Source: Spirosoma sordidisoli (GTDB lineage Bacteria > Bacteroidota > Bacteroidia > Cytophagales > Spirosomataceae). Taken from it: DNA of 64,000 nucleotides. Made by a program: the position numbers and the translations under genes. Of this stretch, positions 8,274 through 17,088 are shown piece by piece. The notes under the pieces were generated by a model that saw only the letters and a program-made list of their open reading frames with translations, was not told where the DNA came from and made no database searches. How positions within the stretch are numbered: the first letter of the stretch is position 1; each line of letters begins with the position of its first letter. The stretch is taken from positions 62,001 to 126,000 of the forward strand of contig NZ_SBLB01000004.1 in assembly GCF_004138325.1 (NCBI RefSeq), written 5' to 3'.

Positions 8274-9503
8274 TCACTCGTTTGTTACATCTTTTACCCA
8301 CTTTACTTCCCGCTCAATCGAGTCCACGAGATCGGCTTTCAGCTCGACGGGCAGCACGTCCCAGGTGTAGGTTTCTACCTCCAGCTGATTGGTAAAGGCC
8401 CGTTCGGTCTGTAGCCGTAACACCTCCCGAATATCGTCCTGCGTCGATTGCAGCAGTCCATAGTCCGAAACGAAGATAGGCACGTGAAAATGAGACCGCC
8501 ATTCGGTGTGCGTATCGTCAAAAGCCGCCAGTGCTTCGGGCAGATCCGGGAACCGCGCCAGCTCGCCCGAGCTAGTCCGGGCCACGACCTGGTGCAGATA
8601 AGTTGGCTCATTAAACGGCTCAAAGGCTTTCCGTACGGCTTCGCGGCCGGCCAGATCGGTTGGGAACTCAGCTTTCAAAGCCGCGCTGATCTGGATTTTA
8701 CCGACCCGCAGGCCATATTGTTTCAGTTTATCGAGCACCTCGGCCGGGCGTTCGTACCCGACCGCAAAGTGGCATACGTCATAACACAGCCGAACGTGCT
8801 CGCAGATGGCGGCTTCGGCGGCTTCGTCGGTCAGCCCAAACTGCTCGCTTAGCTGCTCGATACCCATTGGCAGCAGATAATCCGTAAACCAGGCAATGAA
8901 CTCATCGGCGGTTTCGATCACGCCATCCGGTTCGGGCTCCAGATCGAGGTGCATCAGCCGGTCGGTCTGCTGCCGGAGTTTGATCAGCTCGGCCACGACT
9001 TCGAGCACATTCTGCGTAGTCTGCGAAAATATATAGTCGCGGGCGGCTGGCTGCTCCCACTCGAACCAGTGCCGATACGACAGCGGAGAGGTCGACACCC
9101 CACCCGGTATACCGTTGGCCAGCTCATCGACGGGGAGCAGTACGGACAGGATCCGGAATAGTCGCTTGGTGTATTCGACCCGGGCTTCGGTAGTCCAGTC
9201 CGGCGCGTGCACCTGGTCCTTCACTCTGGTATGATGAAAGCCTCCGAACGGAAACCCGTTCATGGTAAATATGTAACAGTCGTTTTCGGCCAGCCAGCGC
9301 TGAAACGCCACCAGGTTTTCAGGTTGTTCGAGCTCTTCGCTGGCTTCGTTCGACAATCGGAGGCCAAGGCCGAAAGGCGCATCGGGCGACAGTCGTTGTT
9401 TCAGCTCTGGAAGGGCCTGCCGCAGGGCGGCAAAGTGATCGGCCCACGACTCGCCGGGGTGAATATTGGTGCAGTAACCGAGATGTCCGAGGGGTGTTTT
9501 CAT
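8274..9503 (-). CDS. eboE: Metabolite traffic protein EboE (TIM-barrel, xylose isomerase-like)
   Basis: The start chosen is ATG 9503 (MKTPLGHLGYCTNIHPGESW), a typical beginning for this family; the frame extends 23 codons further upstream but without family similarity. The 409-residue protein resembles sugar-phosphate isomerase/epimerase barrels: CTNIHPGE near the N-terminus, LGLRLSNEA, FTMNGFPFGGFH, MHLDLEPEPDGVIE (acidic metal-site strand), CYDVCHFAVGYE and KIQISAALK. Reaction unknown. The gene lies between eboD (81 nt) and eboF (43 nt), the canonical D-E-F order. In cyanobacteria, ebo genes are needed to move scytonemin precursors to the periplasm; the cargo here is unknown. Confidence 0.92.
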   Translation of the reverse strand: MKTPLGHLGYCTNIHPGESWADHFAALRQALPELKQRLSPDAPFGLGLRLSNEASEELEQPENLVAFQRWLAENDCYIFTMNGFPFGGFHHTRVKDQVHAPDWTTEARVEYTKRLFRILSVLLPVDELANGIPGGVSTSPLSYRHWFEWEQPAARDYIFSQTTQNVLEVVAELIKLRQQTDRLMHLDLEPEPDGVIETADEFIAWFTDYLLPMGIEQLSEQFGLTDEAAEAAICEHVRLCYDVCHFAVGYERPAEVLDKLKQYGLRVGKIQISAALKAEFPTDLAGREAVRKAFEPFNEPTYLHQVVARTSSGELARFPDLPEALAAFDDTHTEWRSHFHVPIFVSDYGLLQSTQDDIREVLRLQTERAFTNQLEVETYTWDVLPVELKADLVDSIEREVKWVKDVTNE

Positions 9504-9584
9504 ACGTACTGACAAAGCAAATACCTCCATGATGCCCACAGCACGGACCATACCGGCTGCTGGCCCGCTCATGAGTAAACCGGG

Positions 9585-10748
9585 TTAGACCGTAGCCGAC
9601 AATTCGCTTTCGCGCAGGGAGGCAATGGCTTGCCGAACCCCATCCGTTTGTATTTCGTGAACCTCAACGCCCTGCCCCAGCGCCTGCAGCAGCATGATGG
9701 TAAGCTGGCCGCCCAGGTGCTCCCGAAACTCCGACAGCCCTTTCAGGATGCCCGCGCTATGATCGGCGTCGAGCATGGGGTGATACAGGGAAAAACCGAG
9801 CGTCCGGAGGGTCGTCAGCACTCGGTTGGTATCGGTCTCCGAAAGCCAGCCCAGCTGGTTGGAATAGAGAGTGTCGATAGCAATCCCGATGGCAACGGCC
9901 TCGCCATGACGGAGGGTAAAGTTGGTGAGTTGTTCCAGTTTATGGGCACTCCAGTGGCCAAAGTCCAGCGGGCGCGACGATCCCTGCTCAAAGGGGTCGC
10001 CCCCGGCAATGTGCTGAAGGTGCATATCGGCGCAGCGATGGATCAGGTACTGCATAGCCGACAGATCACGGGCGGCCAGCAGGGCCGCATTCGCTTCGAT
10101 CCAGTCGAAGAAGAGTTGGTCCTTGATCAGCGCCACTTTCAGCGCTTCGGAGATACCCGCCCGCCAGTCGCGATCGTCGAGCGTAGCCAGAAAATCGCTA
10201 TCGTTGAACACGGCTACCGGCGGGGCAAACGTACCCAGGAAATTCTTCTTACCCCGGTAGTTTACCCCATTTTTAACGCCCACTCCCGAGTCGTTCTGCG
10301 AGAGTACCGTTGTAGGAATCCGGATATGACGAATACCCCGGTGCGAGATGGCCGTAGCATACCCAACCAGATCGAGTACCGAGCCCCCGCCAACGGCCAC
10401 GATGTACGAATGCCGGTCAATACCATACCGGTCAACAGCGTCCACGATCCGTTCAACCAGCGCCGGGTCGTTCTTGGCCGCTTCGCCACCGGGTATGACC
10501 AGCAGGTCGGGCACCAGCGCAACCGGCATACCTGGCCGATCAACGTACTGCCGAATAGCCGACAGCAGAGTCGGGTGTGCCTCAACCACCCCCGAATCGA
10601 GCACAAAGAGCAGCTTTTTGGGTGTTTCAGAAACTGTCGGCTGGCTGAAGTAGTCGGCAAAAAGAGGATTGGCTATATCAAAAAGTCGTTCGGTAAAGAA
10701 TACGGTATACGAGAACCGAACCGCGAACGATTGGTGTAAATGATCCAT
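9585..10748 (-). CDS. eboD: EboD, 3-dehydroquinate synthase-like enzyme
   Basis: ATG 10748 (MDHLHQSFAVRFSY) gives 387 residues, the usual size; an in-frame start further upstream would add an unlike extension. Landmarks of the dehydroquinate synthase/sugar-phosphate cyclase fold are present: GGEAAKNDP, AVGGGSVLDLVGYATA (NAD binding), IPTTVLSQNDSGVGVKNGVN, GTFAPP, and SEALKVALIKD; late histidines FGHWSAHKLE and LRHGEAVAIGI complete the zinc site. EboD proteins are AroB relatives thought to make a non-shikimate cyclitol-like product. First ebo gene on this strand, between the glycosyltransferase and eboE. Confidence 0.92.
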   Translation of the reverse strand: MDHLHQSFAVRFSYTVFFTERLFDIANPLFADYFSQPTVSETPKKLLFVLDSGVVEAHPTLLSAIRQYVDRPGMPVALVPDLLVIPGGEAAKNDPALVERIVDAVDRYGIDRHSYIVAVGGGSVLDLVGYATAISHRGIRHIRIPTTVLSQNDSGVGVKNGVNYRGKKNFLGTFAPPVAVFNDSDFLATLDDRDWRAGISEALKVALIKDQLFFDWIEANAALLAARDLSAMQYLIHRCADMHLQHIAGGDPFEQGSSRPLDFGHWSAHKLEQLTNFTLRHGEAVAIGIAIDTLYSNQLGWLSETDTNRVLTTLRTLGFSLYHPMLDADHSAGILKGLSEFREHLGGQLTIMLLQALGQGVEVHEIQTDGVRQAIASLRESELSATV

Positions 10749-10862
10749 GAACGGACAAAAGCGGAGTAAAATAGGGCCGCTTTCATCTCTCAAAAATACA
10801 ATCAAATCGAGAATGATTCCCCGAATTCGGCATTCTGGCAAAAAAACAGCATATATTGGTTA

Positions 10863-11849
10863 TTACCAGTACAGAACCCGGTATTTGATAGCGCCGTACA
10901 GACGCCAGTAGACGGCCAGAAAAGGCGTTGCCAGCGAGGTGAGAATGGTCTGCTGAACCAGCGGGCGACTGGGCTGGTCGGGCCAGCGACGCCGGATCAG
11001 GTTGACCGACAGTACACCCCAGATGCCGAAACCAACTACGGATACTAATGAACTGCTGATCAGCGCGCCCAGCACCCCCATCAACACGCCCAGCACCGAT
11101 GCATAGTACTCCAGCACGAGCGCCCGGTCGGTTTCGATCCGTTGCCGGAAAAGCTCGGGGTGGCGCTTGTACAACAAGGCATCATACCGGCTTTTCTGCT
11201 CGTTGGCCAGCGGAGCGTACCAGGGCGTCTCCCGCATGGGGTGCACCACGACGGCTTCGGGACATTTGATGATCGGAATACCAGCCTGGATAAACTTGAA
11301 CTGAAGGTCACTGTCTTCGCGCCACGACAAATCGAACGCTTCTTCAAAACCGCCCACCCGCTCCAGCGCTGATTTTCGACAAAAGCAGTTGGCCGAGATC
11401 AACTCGCTGGAGTCCAGGTACAGACTCTTGGGGCTGTAGGGTGCTGTTCCGTCGGGTAATGTGAGGTGCATCTGCCCCGTAATAACCTGCGCCCCCCGCT
11501 CGAAGCTGGGCAGTACCGAGGCCAGCCAGTTGGCCTGGGGCAGACAATCTTCGTCCGTAAACGCCACCACCCGCCCCCGGGCCGCACGCCAGCCCCGGTT
11601 GCGGGCGGCAGCAGGCCCCCGCTCGTCGGGCTGAGCCAGATAGCGCACCTCCAGCGGACCACCCGCCCGCGCAATCTGTCGCGTAAACAGCGCTACGGCA
11701 GCCGCGGTTTCGGGCGAGTTGGCATCGTCTACGACAATCAGTTCGAACTGATCGCGCGGGAGCCGCTGCCTACCCAACGCATCGAGGCATTTGAGTAATA
11801 AAGCCGGCTGCTGATAGGTCGGTATGACTACCGAAAAATGCGGGATCAT
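10863..11849 (-). CDS. Family 2 glycosyltransferase, membrane-anchored
   Basis: ATG 11849 (MIPHFSVVIPTYQQP) is preferred to an upstream TTG. 328 residues with a GT-A domain: IPTYQQPALLLKCLD, IVVDDAN, GPAAARNRGW, VVAFTDEDCLPQ (DxD-like metal site), GGFEEAFDLSWREDSDL (acceptor/base ED). The C-terminal third carries two hydrophobic segments (about residues 240-278 and 300-325) that would anchor it in the inner membrane. It precedes eboD by about 115 nt on the same strand, so the two are probably co-transcribed. Donor and acceptor sugars are unknown; the context suggests glycosylation of the product handled by the Ebo proteins. Confidence 0.88.
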   Translation of the reverse strand: MIPHFSVVIPTYQQPALLLKCLDALGRQRLPRDQFELIVVDDANSPETAAAVALFTRQIARAGGPLEVRYLAQPDERGPAAARNRGWRAARGRVVAFTDEDCLPQANWLASVLPSFERGAQVITGQMHLTLPDGTAPYSPKSLYLDSSELISANCFCRKSALERVGGFEEAFDLSWREDSDLQFKFIQAGIPIIKCPEAVVVHPMRETPWYAPLANEQKSRYDALLYKRHPELFRQRIETDRALVLEYYASVLGVLMGVLGALISSSLVSVVGFGIWGVLSVNLIRRRWPDQPSRPLVQQTILTSLATPFLAVYWRLYGAIKYRVLYW

Positions 11850-12238
11850 GGGTAAAACGGTGTGTACCAAACGGGCAGGCCGGTTTCCTGTCCGAAACGA
11901 CCGGGGCAGGCTACCCGTGTGATTGTGAATGGCTGTCTATCAGGGACCTATAACGCCGGTTATCATCCTGTCAGTTTACAAGGCCGGCCTATACTGAGCG
12001 AACGGCCCGAAGTAATATCCATCAGAAAAATAAGTAAATTTATCAATAAAAAAATATTGATAAATCCCCATTATCGGTAACATGCAAAATCCAGGCCGAA
12101 ACCGCCTGTTCCTATACGTTCACTGAATAAAAACTGTTTTCACGGGCTTGTAACCCCCTTTATCTTCCGGAACCGACAACAAACGTGCTGCGGTTTTCCT
12201 GTAGCTTTGCAGCATCTACATGCGTTAACTGCTTTTTT
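11850..12238. promoter_or_regulatory. Divergent intergenic region with AT-rich palindrome
   Basis: A gene-free stretch between the ebo/glycosyltransferase operon (minus) and the dehydrogenase (plus). It contains a perfect 10-bp inverted repeat TTTATCAATA / TATTGATAAA (12039-12048 and 12055-12064) separated by six A. It may be an operator or a cruciform-prone site. Promoters for both directions should lie here. Confidence 0.45.
12202..12209 (+). promoter_or_regulatory. Promoter -7 box of the short-chain dehydrogenase
   Basis: TAGCTTTG matches TAnnTTTG and lies 29 nt before the ATG at 12239. No TTG is found at the -33 position. The box falls inside the longer possible reading frame, which supports the later start. 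Confidence 0.5.
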
Positions 12239-12985
12239 ATGATCGCTCTTATTACCGGCGCCACGTCAGGCATTGGATACGCCACCGCCCTGGCCTTTGC
12301 TGACCTCGATTTCCAGCTCATTCTGTGCGGCCGTCGTCAGGATCGGCTCGACGCGCTGAAAGACCAGCTCAGCGAACAGACACGGGTAACGACACTGGCT
12401 TTCGACGTACGGGACCGAAACGACGTAGAAGCCGCTATCCAGTCGCTGCCGACCGAGTGGCAGGCTATCGATATTCTGGTCAACAACGCCGGGAATGCCC
12501 ACGGCCTGTCGCCCATTCAGGACGGCGACCCGGCCGACTGGGACCAGATGATCGACGCCAACGTACAGGGATTACTCTACGTATCGAAGGCCGTTATTCC
12601 GGGTATGGTAGCGCGCCAGCGGGGTCATATCGTAAACCTAAGCTCTGTAGCCGGTAAACAGACCTATGCCAACGGCGCCGTTTACTGCGCCAGCAAAGCC
12701 GCCGTAGAAGCACTCAGCACCGGCATGCGCCTGGACCTTACCCAGCATGGCATCAAGGTGACCAACATAGCACCGGGAGCGGTCGAGACGGAATTCTCGA
12801 TGGTTCGCTTTAAAGGCGATGCCGAACGGGCGGCTAAAGTATACGAAGGCTTTACGCCCCTGACGGCCGACGATATTGCCGACACCATCGTATATGCGGT
12901 AACGGCTCCGGCCCATGTTACCATTGCCGATCTGACCATTCTGGCCAACGCGCAGGCAGCCGCTACCACGATTGTCCGGAAATAG
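12239..12985 (+). CDS. YdfG-like short-chain dehydrogenase/reductase
   Basis: 248 residues from ATG 12239. A classical SDR: TGATSGIG (NAD(P)-binding, residues 6-13), arginines in CGRRQDRLD suggesting NADP preference, DVRD, LVNNAGNAHG, NLSSVAG with catalytic serine, YCASKAA (Tyr and Lys of YxxxK), and TNIAPGAVETEFS. The closest family by pattern is the 3-hydroxy acid/serine dehydrogenase YdfG. The following lipoprotein starts 16 nt downstream and is probably in the same operon. Substrate unknown. Confidence 0.9.
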   Translation: MIALITGATSGIGYATALAFADLDFQLILCGRRQDRLDALKDQLSEQTRVTTLAFDVRDRNDVEAAIQSLPTEWQAIDILVNNAGNAHGLSPIQDGDPADWDQMIDANVQGLLYVSKAVIPGMVARQRGHIVNLSSVAGKQTYANGAVYCASKAAVEALSTGMRLDLTQHGIKVTNIAPGAVETEFSMVRFKGDAERAAKVYEGFTPLTADDIADTIVYAVTAPAHVTIADLTILANAQAAATTIVRK

Positions 12986-13001
12986 CCAACCTGATTTGCT
13001 G

Positions 13002-13697
13002 ATGAAAGTAACTACCCGCTGGCCGGGATTTCTGTGGCTGGTCAGCCTGTCTCTTATTGGACTGGTAACGGGTTGCCGGGTGAGTGCGCCGACCGAAACG
13101 CTTGATGCCGGTTATTACTCGGTGCGCCGGTCGCCCGAGGCTGGCCTGCTCCATAAACGCGTGTACCTGACCGACAGCCAGGATAGCATGCAACTGATTC
13201 TACCCCATACGGACGGGCGCCGGCAGATTACCGGAAAAGCCTCCGCGGACTGGACCTTTGCGCAAACGGAAGTGGACATAGACGTATTCACGCTGCCGTT
13301 CAAGATCAGACCGGCCAAAGGCGCGTTACCGCCCCAGCTCAATTCGAACTTTAACGCGGCCGTGTATCTGGGTCGGCGTCTCGATTTTCATCGGTACGGC
13401 TACCGGTCTGTTACGCCCAGCTTCGGCACGCGCACGCTGAAAAGCCAGGGGTTTGGCTATGGTCTGTTCATGGGCATCGGTTCGGCCACGATCAATGACC
13501 TCGTTACCAGCAGCCAGATTCCCTATGAGTACGAAGGGGTTGTGATCAACGCGGGGGTGGCCACGATCTTCGACGCGCACATTTTCAACGTCGGGCTGGC
13601 CATTGGTGTCGACAGCCTGATGGACAGTAACCGCCGGTCGTGGCTGTATCAGCACCGGCCCTGGTTCGGGGTTCTGTTCGGGCTTAACCTGAACTAG
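13002..13697 (+). CDS. Hypothetical lipoprotein
   Basis: ATG 13002 (MKVTTRWPGFLWLVSLS) gives 231 residues with a basic N-terminus, hydrophobic core and lipobox LVTGC (Cys25). The mature protein is beta-rich, with repeated glycine/aromatic strands (AAVYLGRRLDFHRYGY, FGYGLFMGIGSATI, VVINAGVATIF) compatible with an outer-membrane-associated sheet or small barrel. I recognise no family. It follows the dehydrogenase closely and converges on the histidine kinase gene. Confidence 0.7.
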   Translation: MKVTTRWPGFLWLVSLSLIGLVTGCRVSAPTETLDAGYYSVRRSPEAGLLHKRVYLTDSQDSMQLILPHTDGRRQITGKASADWTFAQTEVDIDVFTLPFKIRPAKGALPPQLNSNFNAAVYLGRRLDFHRYGYRSVTPSFGTRTLKSQGFGYGLFMGIGSATINDLVTSSQIPYEYEGVVINAGVATIFDAHIFNVGLAIGVDSLMDSNRRSWLYQHRPWFGVLFGLNLN

Positions 13698-13723
13698 GCC
13701 TGGGGGCGGCTCAGCAAACGATC

Positions 13724-15301
13724 TTACGCCCGATCGTTACCGACTTCTTCTTCGTCACCAATGCGTACGTATTCGGCCGGGAATACCAGTCTGAACACCG
13801 TACCCACGTTGAGTGTGCTGTCAACTTCAACCGAGGCTCCCATCTTCTCGGTCAGCGATTTCACGATGGATAACCCCAGCCCCGACGAGCCTTCATTGTT
13901 GGTAGGCTGAGCCGACAGACGCTGAAAACGCCGGAATAGCTTGACCCGATCGTCGGGCGAGATGCCGGGGCCTTCGTCGCGGATGGCAATGGTCAGCTCC
14001 GGGCCTCGCCATTCGGTTTCTACATATACCTGCCGCCCAAACGGCGAGAACTTAAGCGCATTACTGATCAGGTTGTCCAGTACCCGCACCAGCGACTCCG
14101 GGTCGGTATGCAGCAGCACCGGCTGGTCGGTTCGCTGGCGGTGAATGGTAATCTCCTTCTGGTAAGCCTGAGCCGCAAATCCGTCCACCACCACATCGAT
14201 CAGATCATCCAGCTCGACATCGTACATGGTCAGCGGCTGGTTCGAGCTAATCAGCTTGTTGAAATAAACGATACTATCGATCAAATCGAGCCCCCGCTTG
14301 ATGGTTTTCTGGCCGTATTCGATGTTCTCCGTCTGCTCGTCGTTCAGCGGGCCGTGCATCGGCAGAAAATTAAAGATAAAGCTGAGCGTAGCCAGGGGCG
14401 ACTTCAGATCGTGGGCAATAACGCTGATCAGGTTTTCAATTTCGCGGTTGGCCTCCGTCAGTTGCTGCGTTTTGGTATACAGCTCCGACACATCGTTAAA
14501 GAGCCAGATACGACCTTTGAAATACGGCGAGTGAATGGGTCGCGTCAGCACCGACAGTACCTGCTCCGGAAACGTCCATATCCATTCTTTACTCATGAAG
14601 TTGGGATTGCTCAGCAACTGGGCGGCCGTTTCCTGGATCGCTTCTTTGTTCAGGGTCCGGTTACGCAGGGCCAGCATACCCGCCGACAAAGCAGCCGCCG
14701 GGGGGCGCAGTTCATCGGGTTCCAGGTTCAGCAATTCGATGGCCGCCTGGTTTACCCAGCCCACATCGTCCAGCTCGTTGATGAGCACAATGGCCTGTGG
14801 CACCACCGAAAACAGAAACCGGTACTGCTGCTCCAGGGCTATGCGTTGCAGCGAGAGGTAGTTGATCAGCACTTTGTCGCCGAAGCGAAACAGGGCGTTC
14901 TCGATATCGAACGTGGTGTGCTCTACGGGTTCTATCCAGCCAATGAGTATCCAGCCTTTGAAGGTGTAATGTTCCAGCCGGAAGCCCGATACCTGTTTAC
15001 ATGTACCGAAGAGACTTTTCAGAGCCCGTCGGGCCACAAAGGGCTGTTGATGAAAAAAAGGGCTTTCGCCCGTCATTTCGGTTAGCTGAACCGGATTGAA
15101 GGCTGGCAATGACTCGGCCGACGCGGTTGAAAACAGCACCGTAGCGGTCCACTCGTCGCGCTCCTGAACAACGTAACAATAGTCAGCATCCAGATGAGCC
15201 ACCACTTCGGCAGCATAGGCCTCCAGTCGTTTAGGACCAATCACATCGGTGGCAATTCGTTGAAAGTTTCGTTCGAGTATACGGCAATCCAGCATGATCA
15301 T
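13724..15301 (-). CDS. Soluble PAS-type sensor histidine kinase coupled to an RsbQ-like gene
   Basis: 525 residues without membrane segments. The N-terminal 150 residues are an unrecognised sensor region; residues about 160-275 look PAS-like (FLFSVVPQAIVLINELDDVGWVNQAAIELLNLE). HisKA has the phospho-acceptor His297 in VIAHDLKSPLATLS. The HATPase domain has the N box LDNLISNALKFSP (409-420), G1 DEGPGIS (442-448) and G2 GLGLSIVKSL (474-483). No receiver domain is fused and no response regulator is adjacent. Its ATG overlaps the stop of the upstream RsbQ-like hydrolase (ATGA), indicating translational coupling. I infer a two-part sensor in which the hydrolase presents or produces the signal. Confidence 0.93.
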   Translation of the reverse strand: MIMLDCRILERNFQRIATDVIGPKRLEAYAAEVVAHLDADYCYVVQERDEWTATVLFSTASAESLPAFNPVQLTEMTGESPFFHQQPFVARRALKSLFGTCKQVSGFRLEHYTFKGWILIGWIEPVEHTTFDIENALFRFGDKVLINYLSLQRIALEQQYRFLFSVVPQAIVLINELDDVGWVNQAAIELLNLEPDELRPPAAALSAGMLALRNRTLNKEAIQETAAQLLSNPNFMSKEWIWTFPEQVLSVLTRPIHSPYFKGRIWLFNDVSELYTKTQQLTEANREIENLISVIAHDLKSPLATLSFIFNFLPMHGPLNDEQTENIEYGQKTIKRGLDLIDSIVYFNKLISSNQPLTMYDVELDDLIDVVVDGFAAQAYQKEITIHRQRTDQPVLLHTDPESLVRVLDNLISNALKFSPFGRQVYVETEWRGPELTIAIRDEGPGISPDDRVKLFRRFQRLSAQPTNNEGSSGLGLSIVKSLTEKMGASVEVDSTLNVGTVFRLVFPAEYVRIGDEEEVGNDRA

Positions 15302-16098
15302 GAGAACAGAAATGGCCGTATGGCCTGCACGACTTTATCGGCATGACTGATGTGAGGCAGATGGCCTTCTGCATCAATGAAGGTCAGCCAGGCATTGGGC
15401 ATATGGTTCTCCATATAGTGCCCGACTGCATGGGGTACGGCCAGATCGTGCGTACCCTGAATGAGCAGGGTTGGATGCTGGAGCTGCGCAATATCGGCCC
15501 GGTGATCAGACTGAAAGATAACCCGCGCAATGGCCAGCGCCACATCCGGACGCATGGCCGAAATGGTTTGAATAAATCCGTTAGCCAGGTGAGGTCGATC
15601 GGCATTGGCCATAATCCGGGGCGCAAACCCACCGGCCCAGGCGTGAAAGTCGCGCTGCATCTGCGCAAACAATTCGTCGAGCGTTTGCTGGTCGAATCCA
15701 CCCTGATAGTCGTTGTCATTGACGTAGCGGGGCGACGCGTTGACCAGAATCAGTTTAGAAAACCAGGATGGCTCCTGAATGGCCGCCAGCGCGCCGGTCA
15801 TGCCGCCTACCGAATGGCCAATCAGGGTTACCTGCCGGAGAGCCAGTTCTTCCAGCACGTCCAGTATGTCATCCGCGTACGCCTGCAGGTGCTTGTATTT
15901 TCGGGTATTGAAGAACGGAGTGGTCTTCTCATTGGCCCCTACATAATCAAATAATACAATTTTGTACTTATCTGCAAAGGCTTCTGCAACGTCCTGCCAG
16001 GCGGTTTGGTCGGTGCCAAATCCGTGCGCAAAAACAAGAGTTTCCGCAGCATCAGGTTTGCCCAGCACCTGAACATTGTTGCGTTTTACAACCGACAT
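15298..16098 (-). CDS. RsbQ-like alpha/beta hydrolase
   Basis: 266 residues, the size of Bacillus RsbQ. It shares the RsbQ pattern: VFAHGFGTDQTAW, VLFDYVGA, Y-x-x-L-x-x-YADDILDVLEEL, GHSVGGMTG and EGHLPHISHAD. The catalytic triad reads Ser96, Asp218 and His246, nearly at the RsbQ positions. RsbQ is needed for activity of the PAS phosphatase RsbP in the sigma-B stress pathway, and plant strigolactone and karrikin receptors belong to the same family. Here the downstream, overlapping gene is a histidine kinase with a PAS-like region. The ligand is unknown. Cytoplasmic, no signal peptide. Confidence 0.88.
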   Translation of the reverse strand: MSVVKRNNVQVLGKPDAAETLVFAHGFGTDQTAWQDVAEAFADKYKIVLFDYVGANEKTTPFFNTRKYKHLQAYADDILDVLEELALRQVTLIGHSVGGMTGALAAIQEPSWFSKLILVNASPRYVNDNDYQGGFDQQTLDELFAQMQRDFHAWAGGFAPRIMANADRPHLANGFIQTISAMRPDVALAIARVIFQSDHRADIAQLQHPTLLIQGTHDLAVPHAVGHYMENHMPNAWLTFIDAEGHLPHISHADKVVQAIRPFLFS

Positions 16099-16328
16099 AG
16101 GTATAGTTTTATCGATACTTCACAGGTTAATAAAAAGCAAATTAAGCCAATTTTAATGTCAAAACAGACACCAAATAGCGGATATATGAAATAATGCTAT
16201 ATGATTTATGAGAAGTATATACGAAAAGAGTAACAATTTAGATGTAGCTATCCATACCTTCTTCGAATAATACCATTTTTTCTAAAATCGCTTCATAAGC
16301 CTAACCAGGCATTTTGCCCCGGCAGTTA

Positions 16329-16993
16329 CTACGTTGACCCGCTTCGGAGTACTTCTTTCAGCACAGCCGGCTCGACCCTGTGGCCGCCTTCGTACGCGGT
16401 TATGCGAAGCCCCGGAGCGTGACGTTGTATCTGATCGATATAGGCCTGCGGGTCGGGCATGTCGCGGATGTATTCATCCTGCCGTCCGTATACGTAGTGC
16501 GCATCGACGGTAGCCAGCCGGGCCGGATCGATCATATCCGCGAATCCATTGGGAAAGAAGCCAGCCCATAACACCAGTCTGTCGACCCGGATGTGCTCGT
16601 TTGCCAGCCAGCGGCAGGCCGTAGCGGCTCCCTGCGAGAACCCCAGTAGGTTTATCTGAAGCGTCTCGGGCGAGCGGCCAGCCAGGATGTGGTCGTAGAG
16701 CCCGTTCAGATACGCAAGAAAATCCTGTATTTCGACATCGCGGTCTTCGCGGGTCAACCACGACGCCCCTACCCGATCGTAGGCGCCGTTCAGGTACAGC
16801 CGCGACAGTCCCTCGGGCACTACAATGCAGGTTTCTTCGTCGGCAAAGTCGGTAAATTTACGGCTGAAATACCGGGCCAGCTGCCCGAACCCGTGGAGAC
16901 AGAACCAGACATGCCGGGTCTTGCTGGTCAGTTGGCCAAGCGTATAGTATAGTAGCGGGCCGTTCGTTGTACCGTGAAGTGATGCTCAGTCAT
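16329..16993 (-). pseudogene. Alpha/beta hydrolase (carboxylesterase/phospholipase type) broken by a 5-bp duplication
   Basis: From ATG 16993 the frame reads MTEHHFTVQRTARYYT and then hits a stop after 21 codons. Removing one copy of a 5-bp unit (ACTAT on the minus strand, duplicated at 16944-16955) restores ARYYTLGQLTSK and a continuous 219-residue esterase: RHVWFCLHGFGQ (oxyanion region), IVVPEGLSRLYLNGA, GFSQGAATA (nucleophile serine), YGRQDEY (acid), EGGHRVE (histidine). Without the repair only a GTG at 16820 could start translation and would lose the oxyanion region. It may be a recent loss, a phase-variable allele or a sequencing error. It is followed by an AT-rich gap before the RsbQ-like gene. 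Confidence 0.85.
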
Positions 16994-17043
16994 GTTCTGT
17001 AAGGCCATCTGGCCGGGTAGATGGTTGGTTGGGTTAGCAGCAG

Positions 17044-17072
17044 AAAAAGCCCGGCCCGCTCGTTGACCGGGC
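17044..17072 (-). terminator. Terminator after the MarR-DinB-DUF4442 operon
   Basis: A GC-rich hairpin (GCCCGG at 17049-17054 and CCGGGC at 17067-17072) is followed on the minus strand by five T. It lies 17 nt past the DUF4442 stop. Confidence 0.65.
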
Positions 17073-17088
17073 CAGCGTACTGGCCCCT

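Noticed and set aside
16329-16820. Intact 163-residue esterase starting at GTG 16820
   Set aside because: It would lack the oxyanion-hole region that is still encoded upstream; the 5-bp duplication explains the loss better.
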